From contig JACTAT010000004.1 of the NCBI GenBank assembly GCA_014526335.1, forward strand, positions 2,732,509-2,796,508: a stretch of DNA of 64,000 nt. Direction: 5' to 3'. Shown here one piece after another: positions 1 to 10,516 of the stretch. A program made the translations under genes and the position numbers. How positions within the stretch are numbered: position 1 is the stretch's first letter; the number at the start of each line of letters is the position of its first letter. The stretch is from Chrysaora quinquecirrha. Its lineage: Eukaryota > Cnidaria > Scyphozoa > Semaeostomeae > Pelagiidae. The notes under the pieces are model-generated. The model worked only from the letters and a program-made list of their open reading frames with translations. It was not told the DNA's origin and did not search any database.

Positions 1-20
1 ATCCATTGGGCCACAGGGCC
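1..20 (-). tRNA. Partial tRNA-Arg at window edge
   Basis: Only the 5' acceptor strand and D arm are inside the window; the array continues to the left. Confidence 0.6.
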
Positions 21-98
21 AGTTGAAATAATCAACTTCCAATGTCCTTGTTTGCTTTTCCAATCATTATTATCTATACGTATCAACAGCACCAAAAA

Positions 99-1829
99 CG
101 ACCCTGCCAGGAATCGAACCTGGAATCCCCTGATTCGTAGTCAGATGCCTTATCCATTGGGTCACAGGGCAAGTTGAAATAATCAACTTTCAATGTCCTT
201 TTTTGCTTTTCTAATCATCATTATCTTCACGTATCCTAGGGAACCAAAGACGACCCTGGCAGGACTCGAACCTGGAATTTCCTGATTCGAAGTCAGATGC
301 CTTATCCATTAGGCCACAGGGCCACTTGATATTGTCGCCTTTTAAAATCATTATTACTTTTTTCCAATCATTATAATCCTTACTGATCTAAAGCTGCGAA
401 AACGATCCTGCCAGGACTCGAACCTGGAATCCCCTGATTCGTAGTCAGATTCCTTATCCATTTGGCCACAGTGCCAGCTGACATTGACCCTTTACATATC
501 ATTATTTCATATTCAAAGCATTATTATCTTCACTGATTCAAAGCAACAAAAAGCGACCCTGCCAGGACTCGAACCTGGAATCCCCTGATTCTAAGTCAGA
601 TGCCTTATCCATTAGGCTACAGGGCCGGTTGACATTTTCCCCTTTAAATATCATTATTTTCTTTTCCCATCATTGTTATCTTCACTGATCTAAAGCAACA
701 AAAAACGACCCTGCCAAGACTCGAACCTTGAATCCCCTGATTCGTAGTCAGATACCTTATCCACTAGGCCCAGGGCCACTTGACATTGTCCCCTTTAAAT
801 ATCATTATTTCCTTTGAAATCATTATTATCTTCACTGATCCAAAGCAACAAAAACGACCCTGCCAGGACTCGAACCTGGAATCCCCTGATTCGTAGTCAG
901 ATGCCTTATCCATTGGGACTAAGGGCCAGTTGAAATTATCAATTTTCAATGTCCTTGTTTGATTTTCCAATCATTATTATCTTTACGTATCAACAGCAAC
1001 AAAAACGACCCTGCCAGGACTCGAACCTGGAATCCCCCGATTCGAAGTCAGATGCCTTATCCATTGGGCCACAGGGCCAGTTGAAATAATCAACTTCCAA
1101 TGCCCTTGTTTGCTTTTCCAATCATTATTATCTTTACGCATCAACAAAAATTACCTTGCCAGGACTCGAACCTGGAATCCCCTGATTCGAAGTCAGATGC
1201 CTTATCCATTAGGCCACAGGGCCACTTCACAATGTCGCCTTTCAATATCATTATTTCCTTTTTCCCATCATTATAATCTTTACTGATCTAAATCTACAAA
1301 AGCGTTCCTGCCAGGACTCGAACCTGGAATCCCCTGATTCGAAGTCAGATGCCTTATCCATTAGGCCACAGGGCCATTTGATATTGTCGCCTTTTAAAAT
1401 CATTATTACCTTTTTCCCATCATTATAATCTTTACTGATCTAAATCTACAAAAGCGTCCCTGCCAGGACTCGAACCTGGAATCCCCTGATTCGTAGTCAG
1501 ATGCCTTATCCATTGGGCCACAGGGCCATTCGAAATATTCAACTTCCAATGTCCTTGTTTGCTTTTCTAATCATTATTATTTTCTCACTGATCTCACTAA
1601 AGCGTCAATAAACGACCCTGCACGGGCTTGAACCTGGAATCCCTTGATTCGAAGTCAGATGCCTTATCCATTACGCCACAGGGCCACTCGACATTGTCCC
1701 CTTTAAATATCATTATTTCCTTTTCCCATCATTATAATCTTCACTGATCTAAAGCAACAAAAAACGACCCTCCCAGGACTCGAACCTTGAATCCCCTGAT
1801 TCGTAGTCAGACGCCTTATCCATTGGGCC
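99..1829 (-). tRNA. Left tRNA-Arg array, 12 copies, minus strand
   Basis: About 150-bp units, each a 73-nt Arg-type tRNA with T-rich spacer. Minus-strand spans and anticodons: 99-171 ACG, 251-323 TCG, 403-475 ACG, 554-626 TAG, 706-777 ACG (1-nt deletion), 855-927 ACG (D arm altered), 1006-1078 TCG, 1151-1223 TCG (acceptor altered), 1303-1375 TCG, 1455-1527 ACG, 1613-1685 TCG (T arm altered), 1765-1829 ACG (lacks the 5' acceptor strand). Many are degenerate. They lie antisense to NF1 upstream of exon 2025-2111, the mirror image of the right-hand array. Confidence 0.8.
554..626 (-). tRNA. tRNA-Arg-like with anticodon TAG
   Basis: Loop CTTAGAA; anticodon UAG would pair with the Leu codon CUA. 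Body otherwise close to the TCG class, with D arm GCCT..AGGC and one change in the acceptor-proximal region. Confidence 0.6.
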
Positions 1830-1837
1830 AGTTAAAA

Positions 1838-1885
1838 TAACCTGGAATCCCCCTGATTCTTGGCCTGATGTGCTATGCCTCATTG
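1838..1885 (-). pseudogene. tRNA-Arg relic
   Basis: Remnant of T arm, anticodon arm (sense GCCAAGAATC) and flank. The homologous relic at 21469-21528 retains more of the 3' half, so both copies share this array edge. Confidence 0.6.
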
Positions 1886-2024
1886 TTTTATTTTGGCTTT
1901 GAAACTGTCATTACAGTAAAGCTAGATGATCTTTATATTTTCAAATGCTTCTTTGTTTTTATTACAATAATGAAACCCTGTTGGTCTGTTTTTATCTTTC
2001 TAACCAATTTTTATGTCTATTTAG

Positions 2025-2111
2025 CTTTATCCTTCAATCCAAGCAAAAGTATGGGGAAATATTGGCAAGTTACCAGAACTTTTGGATGTGGTTTTGGACA
2101 GTTTCATTAAA
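2025..2111 (+). CDS. NF1: NF1 exon (LYPSIQAKVW..DSFIK), first copy
   Basis: Acceptor AG at 2023-2024, donor GTAAGT from 2112. Encodes the same 29 residues as 21240-21326 and is continued in frame by 3774-3893. Human: YPSIQAKIWGSLGQ..VVLDSFIK. Confidence 0.96.
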
Positions 2112-2188
2112 GTAAGTAAACGATAACGTCTTTATTCGTGTTGTTTTTAATCCCAATTATTCGATTTCTTGTGATTTTAACTTCCGGT

Positions 2189-2218
2189 ACGCATGCGTCT
2201 GGATATCAGCCCATATGC
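2189..2218 (+). promoter_or_regulatory. Candidate U4 promoter motifs (-80 and -59)
   Basis: ACGCATGCG at 2189-2197 and CCCATATGC at 2210-2218 are nearly the only parts shared with the upstream regions of the other U4 copies, where they sit at -78 and about -57 (CCCAYAATC). Position suggests the proximal sequence element region of snRNA genes. Inference from conservation only. Confidence 0.5.
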
Positions 2219-2268
2219 TTTTTGTTGATATATCTGGCTTAGAATATTTTTGTTACTTAAATTACCTC

Positions 2269-2409
2269 AGCTTTGCGCAGTGGCATTATCGTAACCAATG
2301 AGGTCCAACCGAGGTGCGATTATTGCTAATTGAAAACTTTTCCCAATATCCCGCAAGACGACGTGAAACATCGTCGGCTTTGCAATTTTTGACAGCCCTT
2401 CAAAGGGCT
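2269..2409 (+). ncRNA. U4: U4 spliceosomal snRNA, cluster 1 copy 1
   Basis: U4 pairs with U6 in the U4/U6.U5 tri-snRNP. This 141-nt gene begins AGCTTTGCGCAGTGGCA, has the U6-pairing stem II and 5' stem-loop segments, the GCTAATTGAAAACTTTTCCC central region, an Sm site AATTTTTGA and a short 3' hairpin GCCC..GGGCT, as in animal U4. It lies sense in the NF1 intron after exon 2025-2111. Upstream sequence differs from the other copies except for an ACGCATGCG at -80 and a CCCATATGC at -59. Confidence 0.95.
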
Positions 2410-2615
2410 CAAGAAATTAGTACAAGAAAATACCATTTAAGGTTATGTTCAATTTTAGTAGGCAGTCAATACAGAGGGAAAGGAAAGTCTTTTCGATGGT
2501 TTCACGTCTTTTTGCATAGAATTTAGTCCCAAATCGCACGCATGCGGGTTAGTTTTCACCCATAATCGTTCTGAAATGTCTATAGATCCTCCTGAATCAG
2601 GGAATTAATTACGAC

Positions 2616-2756
2616 AGCTTTGCGCAGTGGCATTATTGTAACCAATGAGGTCCAACCGAGGTGCGATTATTGCTAATTGAAAACTTTTCCCAATATCCCG
2701 CAAGACGACGTGAAACATCGTCGGCTTTGCAATTTTTGACAGCCCTGCAAAGGGCT
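2616..2756 (+). ncRNA. U4: U4 snRNA, cluster 1 copy 2
   Basis: Full 141 nt with Sm site. Differs from copy 1 near the 5' end (ATTATTG instead of ATTATCG). Tandem period to its neighbours is 346-347 bp. Promoter-like motifs at -78 and -57. Confidence 0.94.
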
Positions 2757-2961
2757 CAAGAAATTAGTACAAGAAAATACCATTTAAAGTTAGGTTCAGT
2801 TTTAGTAGGCAGTCAATACAGAGGGAAAGGAAAGTCTTTTCGATGGTTTCACGTCTTTTTGCATGAATTTAGTCCCAAATCGCACGCATGCGGGTTCGTT
2901 TGCATCCATAATCGTTCTGAAATGTCTATAGATCCTCGTGAATCAGGGAATTAATTACGAC

Positions 2962-3102
2962 AGCTTTGCGCAGTGGCATTATCGTAACCAATGAGGTCCA
3001 ACCGAGGTGCGATTATTGCTAATTGAAAACTTTTCCCAATATCCCGCAAGACGACGTGAAACATCGTCGGCTTTGCAATTTTTGACAGCCCTGCAAAGGG
3101 CT
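2962..3102 (+). ncRNA. U4: U4 snRNA, cluster 1 copy 3
   Basis: Full 141 nt, intact Sm site and 3' hairpin with a TGCAAA loop. ACGCATGCG begins at 2884, 78 bp upstream. Confidence 0.95.
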
Positions 3103-3308
3103 CAAGAAATTAGTGCAAGAAAATACCATTTAAGGTTAGGTTCAATTTTAGTAGGCAGTCAATACAGAGGGAAAGGAAAGTCTTTTCGATGGTTTCACGT
3201 CTTTTTGCATAGAATTTAGTCCCAAATCGCACGCATGCGGGTTAGTTTGCACCCACAATCATTTTGAAATGTCTATTGATCCTGGTGAATCAGGGAATTT
3301 ATTTCTAT

Positions 3309-3449
3309 AGCTTTGCGCAGTGGCATTATCGTAACCAATGAGGTCCAACCGAGGTGCGATTATTGCTAATTGAAAACTTTTCCCAATATCCCGCAAGACG
3401 ACGTGAAATACCGTCGGCTTTGCAATTTTTGACAGCCCTGAAAAGGGCT
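3309..3449 (+). ncRNA. U4: U4 snRNA, cluster 1 copy 4
   Basis: Full 141 nt. Last of the head-to-tail series; downstream it leaves the repeat after a short conserved 3'-box-like segment. ACGCATGCG begins at 3231. Confidence 0.94.
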
Positions 3450-3773
3450 CCAGTAATTAGTGCAAGAAGAAACTTTAAAACCGTGAAATAGTTAGGCCTT
3501 GTGGTTGTTGTGTTGGGACTCCATTGCATAGTGCAAATAAAAATACTGTCTATTTCTTGATTTGCTTTAGTCTGACCAACTAGAATTCTCGCTCAGCTCT
3601 AGGCCCTAAAAAAGCTTAGCCTCAACTTTCATTCGTCACGCTAACGGATCTCTTAGCGTAAGATCCGACCTTTCGGTGTGTGAACCGAGTCAACTCTTAC
3701 TTTCCTGGGCGAAGCGTCTCCCATGCAAAGACCTTAATTGATTTATGTAGCATTTTTGACTCTTATTTTACAG

Positions 3774-3893
3774 ACAAGCGCAACTGGAGGACTTGGATCT
3801 GTGAAAGCTGAGGTCATGGCTGACACTGCGGTGGCGCTTGCTGCTGCAAACGTACCTTTGGTTTCCGGCAAAATCATTGGCCGGCTTCACACG
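3774..3893 (+). CDS. NF1: NF1 exon (GGLGSVKAEVMADTAVAL)
   Basis: 40 codons, phase 0. Contains TSATGGLGSVKAEVMADTAV and PLVSGKIIGRLHT, almost identical to human in the first half. Acceptor at 3772-3773, donor GTAAGA at 3894. Confidence 0.98.
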
Positions 3894-4062
3894 GTAAGAA
3901 GCTCTTGTGCTACCACTTTTTGTCATAGTTATGCCTTAGGCCTTTAACACGCGGTGTTTCCTTAATTCCTTTGCGCTGCCTTAGAAAGCCCAGACAGCTG
4001 GGCGTGACATTTGCTTTTAACAATGACTGTATTAATAAACAGGGAATTAATATTAAGCATTT

Positions 4063-4141
4063 TGCCCTATCGTCAGGGCCGTAACTCTGTTATACAATCT
4101 GATTGGCTGAGAACATTCGAATGCAAGGTAATGATAGGGCA
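4063..4141 (+). repeat. 79-bp dispersed element, copy 1
   Basis: TGCCCTATC..GATAGGGCA ends with interior AACTCTGTTATACAATCTGA and TTGGCTGAGAAC. Nearly the same sequence is at 42263-42341. Confidence 0.75.
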
Positions 4142-4265
4142 TGTGTACGACGTTTAGAATGCAGTTTCGTTTAGCCTGCTCGCAGACTCGACTGTGTTCT
4201 GTGACGGATCGCGCATTGAATTGAATTTTTTGTGTTACATGTCCAGGAGACTACTGTTCAATTAA

Positions 4266-5340
4266 AATTAAAGGCAGGTCAAAAGTAGATCTACTTTTGA
4301 CCTTCCTCTAACTTTAAGTGAAGGTCAAACGTAGATCTACATTTGACCTTCCTGTAATTGCAAATGAAGGTCAAAAGTAGATCTACATTTGATCTTCTTC
4401 TAACTTTAAGTAAAGGTCAAAAGTAGATCTACTTTTGACCTTCCTCTAACTTTAAGTAAAGGTCAAAGTAGATCTATATTTGACCTTCCTCTAACTTTAA
4501 GTGAAGGTCGAAAGTAGATCTACATTTGATCTTCCTCTAATTTTAAATGAAGGTCAAAAGTAGATCTACATTTGATCTTCTTCTAACTTTAAGTAAAGGT
4601 CAAAAGTAGATCTACTTTTGACCTTCCTCTAACTTTAAGTAAAGGTCAAAGTAGATCTATATTTGACCTTCCTCTAACTTTAAGTGAAGGTCGAAAGTAG
4701 ATCTACATTTGATCTTCCTCTAATTTTAAATGAAGGTCAAAAGTAGATCTACATTTGATCTTCCTCTAACTTTAATTGAATTTCAAAAATAGATCCATTT
4801 TTGACCTTCCTCTAACTTTAAGTGAAGGTCAAAAGTAGATCTACTTTTGACCTTTCTCTAACTTAAAGTGAAGGTCAAAAGTAGATCTACATTTGACCTT
4901 CCTCTAATTTTAAATGAAGGTCAAAAGTAGATCTACATTTGATCTTTCTCTAACTTTAATTAAAGGTCAAAAGTAGATCTACAATTGACCTTCCCCTCAT
5001 TTTAAATGAAGGTCAAAAGTAGATCTACTTATAGTTAGAGGAAAATAAAATGTAGATCTACTTTTGACCTTCATTTGAAATTAGGGGAAGGTCAATTGTA
5101 GATCTACTTTTGACCTTCCTCTGATTTTAAGTGAAGGTCATAAGTAGATCTACATTTGACCTTCCTCTAACTTTAAGTGAAGGTCAAAAGTAGATCTACT
5201 TTTGACCTTCCTCTAACTTTAATTAAAGGTCAAAAGTATATCTGCATTTGACCTTCCTCTGATTTTAAGTGAAGGTCAAAAGTAGATCTACATTTGACCT
5301 TCCTCTAACTTTGAGTGAAACTTTTGACCTTCCTCCACCT
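4266..5340. repeat. Minisatellite with palindromic 46-bp unit
   Basis: About 23 degenerate units of roughly 46 bp, each built on the self-complementary core GGTCAAAAGTAGATCTACTT with a BglII site AGATCT at its centre. Units are joined by a TTCCTCTAACTTTAAGTGAA-like linker. Around 5028-5060 the linker orientation reverses. Lies in the NF1 intron 3894-5962. No exon seen. Confidence 0.92.
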
Positions 5341-5962
5341 TTAAGTGAAACTGTTGACCCTTATGTCTAACATAACAAGTTAGCATGATGGCCTGTTATC
5401 CTTTACCGTAGGAGCAAGTTGGGCGAATGTACACAGGCCTAATTGCTAATAATCCAAATTTCAGCCCAACCCGTTTTTCCCGCGGGCCTGTGTATATGGC
5501 ATGTCAGAAAGTTATGACTATATCCAGCACACAGGAATGGGAGGGGCGAGTCGAGTGGGAAATTTTGCGAACGTGAATTAGAAAATTCCCAAAATTTGTC
5601 TGCCATTTATACACATGACAGCCTCGAAACGGCACAGAGATCTTGCCAAGAGGGCAGCCCACTAAGGAAGAACAGAACGCTCACTGCTGCTTTAACTCCA
5701 ATTAGAAATGCTTTTTAATTTTCATGAAAATTAGTCTTGGCATGTTAACAAAAAGGTTTTCCACTACTCCAAGCCCCCTTTCCATGTAGATTTCAATTTG
5801 CTTCGCTGCCCCTCTATAAGGGCCTCACGTTACTAAATTACTATGGCCCCCGAGCGTCTCCGTTACGTAACTGTTAAGGATTTGGTCAAATAAAGCTATT
5901 TTTTACGTGGTGAATTCTTTGAAATTCTTTTTCCTCTTGGAGTAACGGTTTAACTCCTTTAG

Positions 5963-6080
5963 GTTTTAGGAAGAACGAGTATGTCACCGACTGCAAATTT
6001 GGAGCGTCATTTAATGTGGGATGACATTGCTATTTTGTCAAGATATCTTCTCATGCTGTCATTCAATAACTGTCTTGATG
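5963..6080 (+). CDS. NF1: NF1 exon (LERHLMWDDIAILSRYLLML)
   Basis: Encodes VLGRTSMSPTANLERHLMWD and AILSRYLLMLSFNNCLD. Acceptor AG at 5961-5962, donor GTAAGT at 6081, phase 1. Confidence 0.97.
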
Positions 6081-6386
6081 GTAAGTGGCCGGTCATTTTT
6101 TATGACCAAAAGGTAATTATTTATGACCGGAGTAGGAGCCGAAGATAAAATTGTGGGGCAACTGAAAAATATTAGTTGTATTAAGTGGTGTAACCAAAAC
6201 AATCTTGAACAATAAAATATATTCTTGTCGGCGCCAACCCGGTAATAAATAATGACCCGTCACTAAGTTATCAGAATAATTTCTATTTCATGCGTTGATG
6301 CTTTTTTTTCTAAATTCGGCCTAAATTTGGCTTTTCCAGATGTATGTTTATGAAAGGCCGACCCTTTACTCGGCGAATATTGAAAT

Positions 6387-6807
6387 AATAGACCATTTCA
6401 ACTAAGAGCCTCGTTGTCAAAAAAAATGAAAATTAGGTCAAAGAGAAATTGCGACTTCAGATTCGAATTCAGCACCTTCTTTTTAGTGTTGAGGTAAATT
6501 TTTGCGCTTCAATTCCTTACAATGTTGATTCTATAGCGATTAAAAATTTGAAAATTTATAAGGGTTTTGACCGTGTAAAATGACTGAGGGTGTAAAATTT
6601 CACCCCCAGCGATTTTTCACGGTCAAATCCTTTATAGAATTTCAAACTTTTAACACCTGTAAAATCAATATCTTAAGGACTAGAAGCATAAAACTTTGCC
6701 TCAACACTAAAAAGAAGGTGCTAAATTCGAATCTGAAATCGAAATTTCTCTATGACCTAATTTTCAATTTTTTTGAAAACGAGGCCCTTAGTTGAAATGG
6801 TCTATTG
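6387..6807. mobile_element. Foldback inverted-repeat element
   Basis: Arms of about 190 bp are near-perfect inverted copies. The outer ends read AATAGACCATTTCAACTAAG and its complement; the centre is around 6590 with GGGTGTAAAATTTCACCC. No coding capacity. MITE-like, in the NF1 intron 6081-7651. The rest of that intron holds nothing I recognise. Confidence 0.8.
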
Positions 6808-7651
6808 CAATATGTTGGCCAGATCTTCAAATCTGATAGACATAATGACTTTAGTCACAGAAAATGCAAAACATTTTTCCAGGGGGGATGAGGGTGATTT
6901 TTTATATCTTTTCCCCCAAAAGGCCCATGCCCAGTTACAGCCACCACCTTAATTGGAGCGGTTCGATTTTATAGCCACGAGAAGGTCCGTGTGAAAGCTG
7001 CAAGAAAACTGCTAACTTTCTATCACTCTGTAATTTATTTGGCAAAAAAATCGCACTTTCTATTTAGGCCAACAATTTTCCGGCCTAAAAATCAGAGGTT
7101 TGATGGAAGCAAATGTTAAAATCTTCGGCCATATGAAGTAATAAAGCCCGGGGCCGTTTTGAGTACGATCCCAATGTATTACTCTAAGTAATACAGCAAG
7201 CCTTGCCACAAAATATTGAATTGAACCAGCGGAGGAATCTTACAAAGAATTTCAAAGAATCATCGACCAAAACAACCTTCATTGATAGGCGGAGAAACTA
7301 TTATAAAAAGTCATCCTCCATGAAACTAGGCTTGACGAGAGTAACTCAAACTAAATCCATACCAATGGTCTCTGTAATACAAATAAAGCAAAAAAAGACT
7401 GTTGGTGGCATTAACCCCCATTAAAGCTGTTCTCTAATCGGCATTTAATACTCACCAGGAGAAAACCTCAGGAAGCGGGCATTTAAACAATGTAATAAAT
7501 GCTAACAAATGACTGAGAGAAATGGCGGCCATCTTTTCCTGAAGGCTCTATTGTTGTCCTTTATGCGTAAGCCAATAATAATCGCGAAAAATTGCCTTAA
7601 AGACGAATGTTTAGCTTTCTCAATACCTGACAATTTTTCGTTTGTTTTTAG

Positions 7652-7782
7652 TGACCAATCATCTTCCTGATATATTTCACGTGATCACGTTGTTAGTATC
7701 CACTGGCCCTCTGTCGTTAAAAGCTTCGATTCATGGCCTCGTTATCAATTCTTTGCAGTCACTACTCACGTGCTCAGGGATT
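7652..7782 (+). CDS. NF1: NF1 exon with disrupted 3' border (GPLSLKASIHGLVIN)
   Basis: Encodes VTNHLPDIFHVITLLVSTGP and LSLKASIHGLVINSLQSLLT, then C-S-G (human HLPYLFHVVTFLVATGPLSL). The acceptor AG is at 7650-7651. No GT donor is present before an in-frame TGA at 7795-7797. A TA-flanked inverted-repeat element begins at 7782. The phase-matched donor GTTTGG occurs immediately after the element, at 8282. The end given is the last base before the insertion. Confidence 0.85.
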
Positions 7783-8281
7783 AGACTTATTACTTGAGTC
7801 CCAGTTATCGCTCATCAGACCGAGACTAATACCAAACCGAGGTCGCTCAAACTGGGACTCATAATATTACGGCATTTTTTCTGGACTGGCCCGCGCCAAA
7901 AAGTTGGCGCGCATTGAAACGAGGCTGGTTCATTGCATCCTCACAGCAAAACATACGAGCCCTATTCGGCAGCCGTTTTAGTACTAAATCACGCAAAAAG
8001 TTTTGAACAAATATCGAAAAAGCTGGGTTGGTAAGAGCTTTCTGCAAAACAATTAGTAAGTTAAGTTTTAAGACGAAGAAACATTGTTTTCCACAGCGTT
8101 TTAGACCCGGTAGATTTAGGCCATTACAACCACTTACCGTTGACATCACTGTAACCATGGTAATATGAGAACGAGGCAAAAAACGTAAGTCCAGAAAGAT
8201 AACCGTTCGATTATGAGTCGTAGTTTGAGCGTCCTAGCATTCATTTCAATAGCGATAACTACGACTCAGGTAATCAGTCTA
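7782..8281. mobile_element. TA-flanked MITE at an NF1 exon border
   Basis: 500 bp. Ends GACTTATTACTTGAGTC and the complement of GACTGATTACCTGAGTC, each flanked by TA, as in Tc1/mariner-type MITEs. Each end also folds on itself. The left TA falls within the NF1 coding frame and the right TA directly precedes a GT. Confidence 0.75.
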
Positions 8282-8463
8282 GTTTGGAATCTCTCTACGT
8301 ATTAAAGAATGAGTGAAGACCTGTTCCCTTGGCGTGAATACAGTAGGTTGTATCTTACTAACTAACTAACTACTGACTAACTAACAAGCAGATAACATAA
8401 CAAAACCGAATAATGTACAATTTCTTTCTCTTTTGATATAATAACTGTATTGTTTTCTTTCAG

Positions 8464-8532
8464 GAAAAACGAATAAGTTATTGAAAACCCGTCTCGAGGA
8501 ATATTCGCAACAGAAATTTTATTTGTTATTTG
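8464..8532 (+). CDS. NF1: NF1 exon (KTNKLLKTRLEEYSQQKFYL)
   Basis: 69 nt encoding KTNKLLKTRLEEYSQQKFYL and LF (human [22 protein letters not shown]). Acceptor AG at 8462-8463, donor GTAAGT at 8533, phase 1. Confidence 0.93.
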
Positions 8533-8799
8533 GTAAGTAGTACGAACACTTTTCACCCAAAAATATAGGCTGCTTTGCATAGAGCAAGTCTTGATATTAA
8601 GGCTTTTGTCATTTAAATCCGATCTCCCTGGACAAAAATGTCGCTGCGAAGTTCCATGCAATCTATTGTGCTAGTCTATACGTCGTGTCGGAGAAATTTC
8701 ACCGGACGATAAGTAGAAAATGATCTACTGCTTTTTGCGGCAGGACATCTGTGTATACGCTTTTTTATGTTTGAAGAATGAAAACATCTTGGAGGGAGT

Positions 8800-9200
8800 T
8801 TTGGCAAACCGGAAGGAATAGGTATATGAATCAAGAATGTTGTAACAAAAGAAAGGAATCTCTATTCTTTTTGCACACAATATAAACAATCAATAAGTTA
8901 AAATCTGGAACACTCAATAAAGCTGGGAACTCGTGAAATGAAAGGGAATACACGGAACTGAAGAAAACCAATGGAACATGCTTAAACAAAGTGGAAATAA
9001 GTGGGAATCAGAGGTGAAAATAGGGGACAAACAGAGAATCACTGAAAAGGATAAAGGAACAACTGAGAAAAAGGGAAATTACTGCAAACAAGCGAGAACA
9101 AGTTAAAACAAAATGGGGATCAATGACGATTGGGGGGAAAAGCAAGAACAAAGACCGAAACAGCTAGGATCACAGGGAACAAGTGAGAACAAAGTGGGGA
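8800..9200. repeat. Purine-rich, GGGAACA-type degenerate repeat
   Basis: Quasi-tandem motifs such as GGGAACAAGTGAGAACAAAG on the plus strand within the NF1 intron 8533-9636. No gene seen in this stretch. Confidence 0.55.
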
Positions 9201-9636
9201 TTCTTCTACACTATTCGTTGCAAGTTGCAAGCTTATAGGCTGATCTGGGCTGATCTCATTCTTCAAAGATGATTAATGGGTACCATTAATCTTATATAAA
9301 ACCACTTTATATGGAACCTACGTGCACAAAGCCGACAAATTTAAAGATCTTTGGACTATAAGGCTATGACAACAATATACGATGCTAAATTTTGAAGGAG
9401 CAGAAAGGTGGAAGGAATCGATCAACCAATCAGGTTGCTTAAACCAAAATTTCCTGCAATCTGATTAGCGCGACAAAAAATTGTCGCACGACACGAATTT
9501 CAGGTCTGTATAATTACAAGTCGTTTGTTTTGGCGTCAAGCAATCCAATTCAAAAGCCAAATTACAAACGATTTTTGTAGTGAGTCTACATAGAGCCTCT
9601 TACAAGAAACTTATTGGATTATGATAAACCTTTTAG

Positions 9637-9788
9637 GTATTTCAAAAGTAAAATCGGCACCAGCCAAGGCATTTCACTCAACATCAGGCCGAAGTCGAAG
9701 CCGGACATTCAACTCAGATTCAGATGAAGATTCGATTGCGATGTCATCACTTGAAACAATTGCAGACTCACTATTGGAAATTATAGAG
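9637..9788 (+). CDS. NF1: NF1 exon (GISKVKSAPA..SSLETIADSL)
   Basis: Encodes GISKVKSAPAKAFHSTSGRS, a Ser/Arg/Asp-rich linker, then SSLETIADSLLEIIE (human GISKVKSAAVIAF..TSLETVTEALLEIME). Donor GTATGA at 9789. Confidence 0.96.
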
Positions 9789-10025
9789 GTATGAAAATTA
9801 TAGACCTGCAAATTCTTAGGCCATGGTCAAACATTCAAACATTGTTGGTTCAAACATGGTTGGTCAAACATTGAGATTTGGTTAATAAACAATTTTTGAC
9901 CTTTTGGACCTATCACAAAAAATTGTTTTGCTAGCAAAATTCGCTCATCGATGTTTTTGAAGAATTTTATGCTTGTACAGAATTCAAGGTTTCTTTAAAT
10001 AGGCTTTTCTTGCACTAATTAGCAG

Positions 10026-10166
10026 AGCCCTTTACAGGGCTGTCAAAAATTGCAAAGCCGACGGTATTCCACGTCGTCTTGCGGGATATTGGGAAAAGTT
10101 TTCAATCAGCAATAATCGCACCTCGGTTGAACCTCATTGGTTACGATAATGCCACTGCGCAAAGCT
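10026..10166 (-). ncRNA. U4: U4 snRNA, cluster 2 copy 1 (minus)
   Basis: 141 nt on the minus strand, antisense to NF1 in the intron after exon 9637-9788. A few substitutions (CAGC in place of TAGC in the central region; GGTTCAACC). The CGCATGCGT motif at 10236-10244 is again 78 bp from the 5' end. Confidence 0.9.
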
Positions 10167-10375
10167 GTCGACTTCAACTCAACAATTGAGCACGTTGTGG
10201 CGTCTATCCAGATTGATTGTGGGGGCAAACTAATCCGCATGCGTGTTTAAGGAGACACAGATTAATGCATGAAGATGTGTAACCATCGAGAGGGCTTTTC
10301 TTCCACTCTTCAGTGACAGCCATTGCCTATGCACTTATGGTTCCTCGACTGGTCTTTTCTTAAACTAATTACTGG

Positions 10376-10516
10376 AGCCCTTTGAAGGGCTGTCAAAAAT
10401 TGCAAAGCCGACGATATTTCACGTCGTCTTGCGGGATATTGGGAAAAGTTTTCAATTAGCAATAATCGCACCTCGGTTGGACCTCATTGGTTACGATAAT
10501 GCCACTGCGCAAAGCT
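10376..10516 (-). ncRNA. U4: U4 snRNA, cluster 2 copy 2 (minus)
   Basis: 141 nt, intact Sm site and hairpin, 350 bp from copy 1. The upstream motif at 10586-10594 keeps the 78-bp spacing. Its upstream flank runs into the inverted-repeat element 10651-11108. Confidence 0.94.

Noticed and set aside
2314..3219. Repeated 70-97 residue open frames beginning MRLLLIENFSQYPARRRE
   Set aside because: They are translations of U4 snRNA plus spacer. Conservation follows the RNA structure, not codons.
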